NCBI GenBank assembly: GCA_039000685.1
Contig: JAWBNW010000009.1
Coordinates: 1 to 22,667 of the forward strand
Direction of reading: 5' to 3'
Origin: JAVZGQ01 sp039000685
GTDB taxonomy: Archaea; Aenigmatarchaeota; Aenigmatarchaeia; CG10238-14; SCSR01
Length of the DNA stretch: 22,667 nt
In this document: positions 22,301-22,667 of the stretch, in pieces
Position numbering within the stretch: the stretch's first letter is position 1
Layout of the letters: each line of letters starts with the position of its first letter
Translations under genes and position numbers: made by a program
The notes under the pieces: generated by a model
The model's database searches: none
Seen by the model: only the letters and a program-made list of their open reading frames with translations
What the model was told of the DNA's origin: nothing

Positions 22301-22667
22301 AAGTTCTCTCCGAGCTCGTCCTATGCAACGCCGACTACTCCAACATCACCAACATAACTATAGACGCCTCCCCAACTCTGAGGAATAACGTGCTCCTTGT
22401 CCACAGGACAGACTACTCCAAGTTCACAAATATAAACTCCTCCAACAATTACTATGGAATACTATTTTACGATTCTTCATACAATCAAATATTGAATTCG
22501 ACTTTATCCGGAAATTTACCTTATGACTTTTACATAACCGCTTCTTCAGACTCCTACTGTAACAACTACCTCCAAAACGTCACAGGCTCCAACAACCTGC
22601 CCATAAAATATTTCAACTCCTCTACCAACTTGTCAAATGAAGTTCTCTCCGAGCTCGTCCTATGCAA
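19369..22667 (+). CDS. Large secreted surface protein: NosD-type beta-helix, DUF2341/LamG-like, NosD-type repeats (3' truncated)
   Basis: The frame is open from ATG 19369 to the window end, 1,099 complete codons. A signal peptide (MKKIIFVLFAILFFSFFVTG, cut near residue 22-23) directs export. Residues about 55-225 form a right-handed beta-helix of the NosD/CASH type (TTLDCQW, then repeated NxSxxNN units). About 400-498 is DUF2341-like (WWNTSFIRRRNITI to TVYVYYKNP), followed by a LamG-like beta region to about 726. From about 793 a second NosD-type region begins with CSVLNQEG and VILDCQGHTIDG and continues in repeats past the end. Asn-Xaa-Ser/Thr sequons are very dense, implying heavy N-glycosylation. 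Likely an adhesin or S-layer-associated protein; ligand unknown. Confidence 0.88.
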   Translation, partial: MKKIIFVLFAILFFSFFVTGARADCQSYIYGAPFTITLNNTYYCLATSISNVGATAIQFLSSVENTTLDCQWFSMSGAAASNTYGILLAGKNNTVKNCNISNFDAGIYVNGSNNSIIINNILKGNVNGGIFLASSHNNSLINLSTTGGGGAGISLSSSSYNNVTNITINGGNFGLSLSGSYNTLINIFSYSSNGNQISGSYNNITGGSLGPSGNWDYYLSSAGTTNYFTDTNFTASRKIFLGDSSSWFNYRNDSTLELWLKTNVSASTTLNRILWKWMHANITWNESASTAAKANYNISGLIANNNYTVYNNSVLRYTLNASSCGCINFTIDLTTTPQTIMINTTIPPPTYSLNSTNSTTAGTAVLHSLNWTAVSNTLSGYIFQFCNGTWDGTNCFDKHWWNTSFIRRRNITINNSQNPNILTNYQVPVNITYDSDMAPDFSDLRFTWYNQTSDSEREIPYWIANKSNSQWAYIWLNVTQIPALGYTTVYVYYKNPIQVTSTSDFDSVFIFGDPFDTETLNTTRWTSVDGNPTYNINSDKHYLEVTNMDGSNWWTGKGFHSRTDITFPSTYIVEDAYSSNGVKISLKSDTAGEIFGGSFHVDNSTYSDADMGIVFANIEDDWAASANYVRLAGVDAGRSTADYNSGTLTGTTGTWYNTLARIWKLGGNISIEINGTIRVNEANSQTPNRVHLGIARSSTYAFGTIQFYAFKIRKYTTPEPTYSIGVEEGSWTIDSWVSFSGGTWSNVTKIINSTVGATIAWCVYANDSYNNWNITSCQNPFTYVTTKATVNVSSCSVLNQEGAIYYLESDITNSTTSYCMNISANNVILDCQGHTIDGDDVADYGIYLYRSSAQNTNVEIRNCVITDWDTQGIYLYNSNNNILENLSLSSNPDDGIRLTSSLNNYLKNITASSNNYGIYLYNSQNNNIINSTLSNNIVYDFYVYASSDSYCNNYLQNVTGSNNLPIKYFNSSTNLSNEVLSELVLCNADYSNITNITIDASPTLRNNVLLVHRTDYSKFTNINSSNNYYGILFYDSSYNQILNSTLSGNLPYDFYITASSDSYCNNYLQNVTGSNNLPIKYFNSSTNLSNEVLSELVLC
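22207..22328 (+). repeat. First copy of a perfect 122-base internal repeat
   Basis: Identical base for base to 22546-22667, offset 339 bases (113 codons), in frame. It encodes SDSYCNNYLQNVTGSNNLPI and KYFNSSTNLSNEVLSELVLC. The match begins sharply: the codons just before differ (AGC versus TCT). Confidence 0.95.
22546..22667 (+). repeat. Second copy of the 122-base repeat, cut by the window end
   Basis: Perfect match to 22207-22328 up to the last base of the window, so the repeat may be longer and further copies may follow. The preceding part of the 113-codon unit is clearly diverged from its counterpart. Confidence 0.95.

Noticed and set aside
1..22667. CRISPR array or classic defence system
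   Set aside because: No regularly spaced short repeats, cas-like genes, restriction or toxin-antitoxin pairs were seen; the only long repeat is in frame within the surface protein gene.

Overview
The window is about 22.7 kb of AT-rich archaeal DNA. The informational genes settle the domain: aIF2-gamma, RpoE', Spt4, RpoP, ribosomal proteins found only in archaea and eukaryotes (S24e, S27ae, L31e, L39e, L15e, L37ae, S19e), the exosome core, a proteasome alpha subunit, RNase P proteins, FEN1 and prefoldin. Compact operons, many ATGA/TGATG junctions, GGTGA-type ribosome binding sites, a pilin-like protein and a very long Asn/Ser-rich NosD-type surface protein would fit a DPANN-type archaeon. That placement is inference; no rRNA is present to test it.

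Layout. 1-2839: aIF2-gamma (5' truncated), then a PIN-domain protein, rpoE, spt4, rps24e and a short rps27ae on +, with an antisense pilin gene wedged after aIF2-gamma. 2858-9921, all on -, read leftward: L15e, Rpp30, CutA, Pop5 (interrupted by a 10-N assembly gap), a gene-poor stretch with a decayed coding remnant, PsmA with a disturbed N-terminus, SBDS, Rrp4, Rrp41, Rrp42, L39e, L31e and aIF6. This is the archaeal exosome/RNase P/proteasome superoperon. 9973-13555, +: a small membrane protein, a winged-helix regulator, FEN1 and glycyl-tRNA synthetase. 13552-16454, -, read leftward: two tRNAs (one probably with an intron), Rpp21/Rnp4, a two-TM protein, S19e, PDCD5, L37ae, RpoP, prefoldin beta, a UPF0147 protein and SepF. 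16493-22667, +: a HerA/DUF87 ATPase split by an intein in its P-loop, a palindrome-rich control region, a small winged-helix protein, and overlapping it a secreted protein of at least 1,099 residues that runs off the window end.

How the genes work together. Most of the window makes and controls RNA and protein: initiation (aIF2-gamma, aIF6, SBDS), ribosomal proteins, transcription (RpoE', Spt4, RpoP), RNA processing and decay (three exosome subunits, three RNase P proteins, PIN nuclease) and protein folding and turnover (prefoldin, proteasome). Compared with the usual archaeal gene orders, the downstream parts of two conserved operons look exchanged: Rrp42 is followed by L39e-L31e-aIF6, and S19e-PDCD5 is followed by L37ae-RpoP-prefoldin beta. 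The right end is accessory: an intein with homing-endonuclease motifs, and a regulator/adhesin-like pair with a perfect internal DNA repeat.

Points most worth a second look: the broken reading frame at the proteasome gate motif, the SBDS start, the Pop5 gap, the pseudogene between Pop5 and PsmA, the odd intron-like tRNA, the P-loop intein, the three palindromes before the regulator, and the repeat-bearing surface protein.
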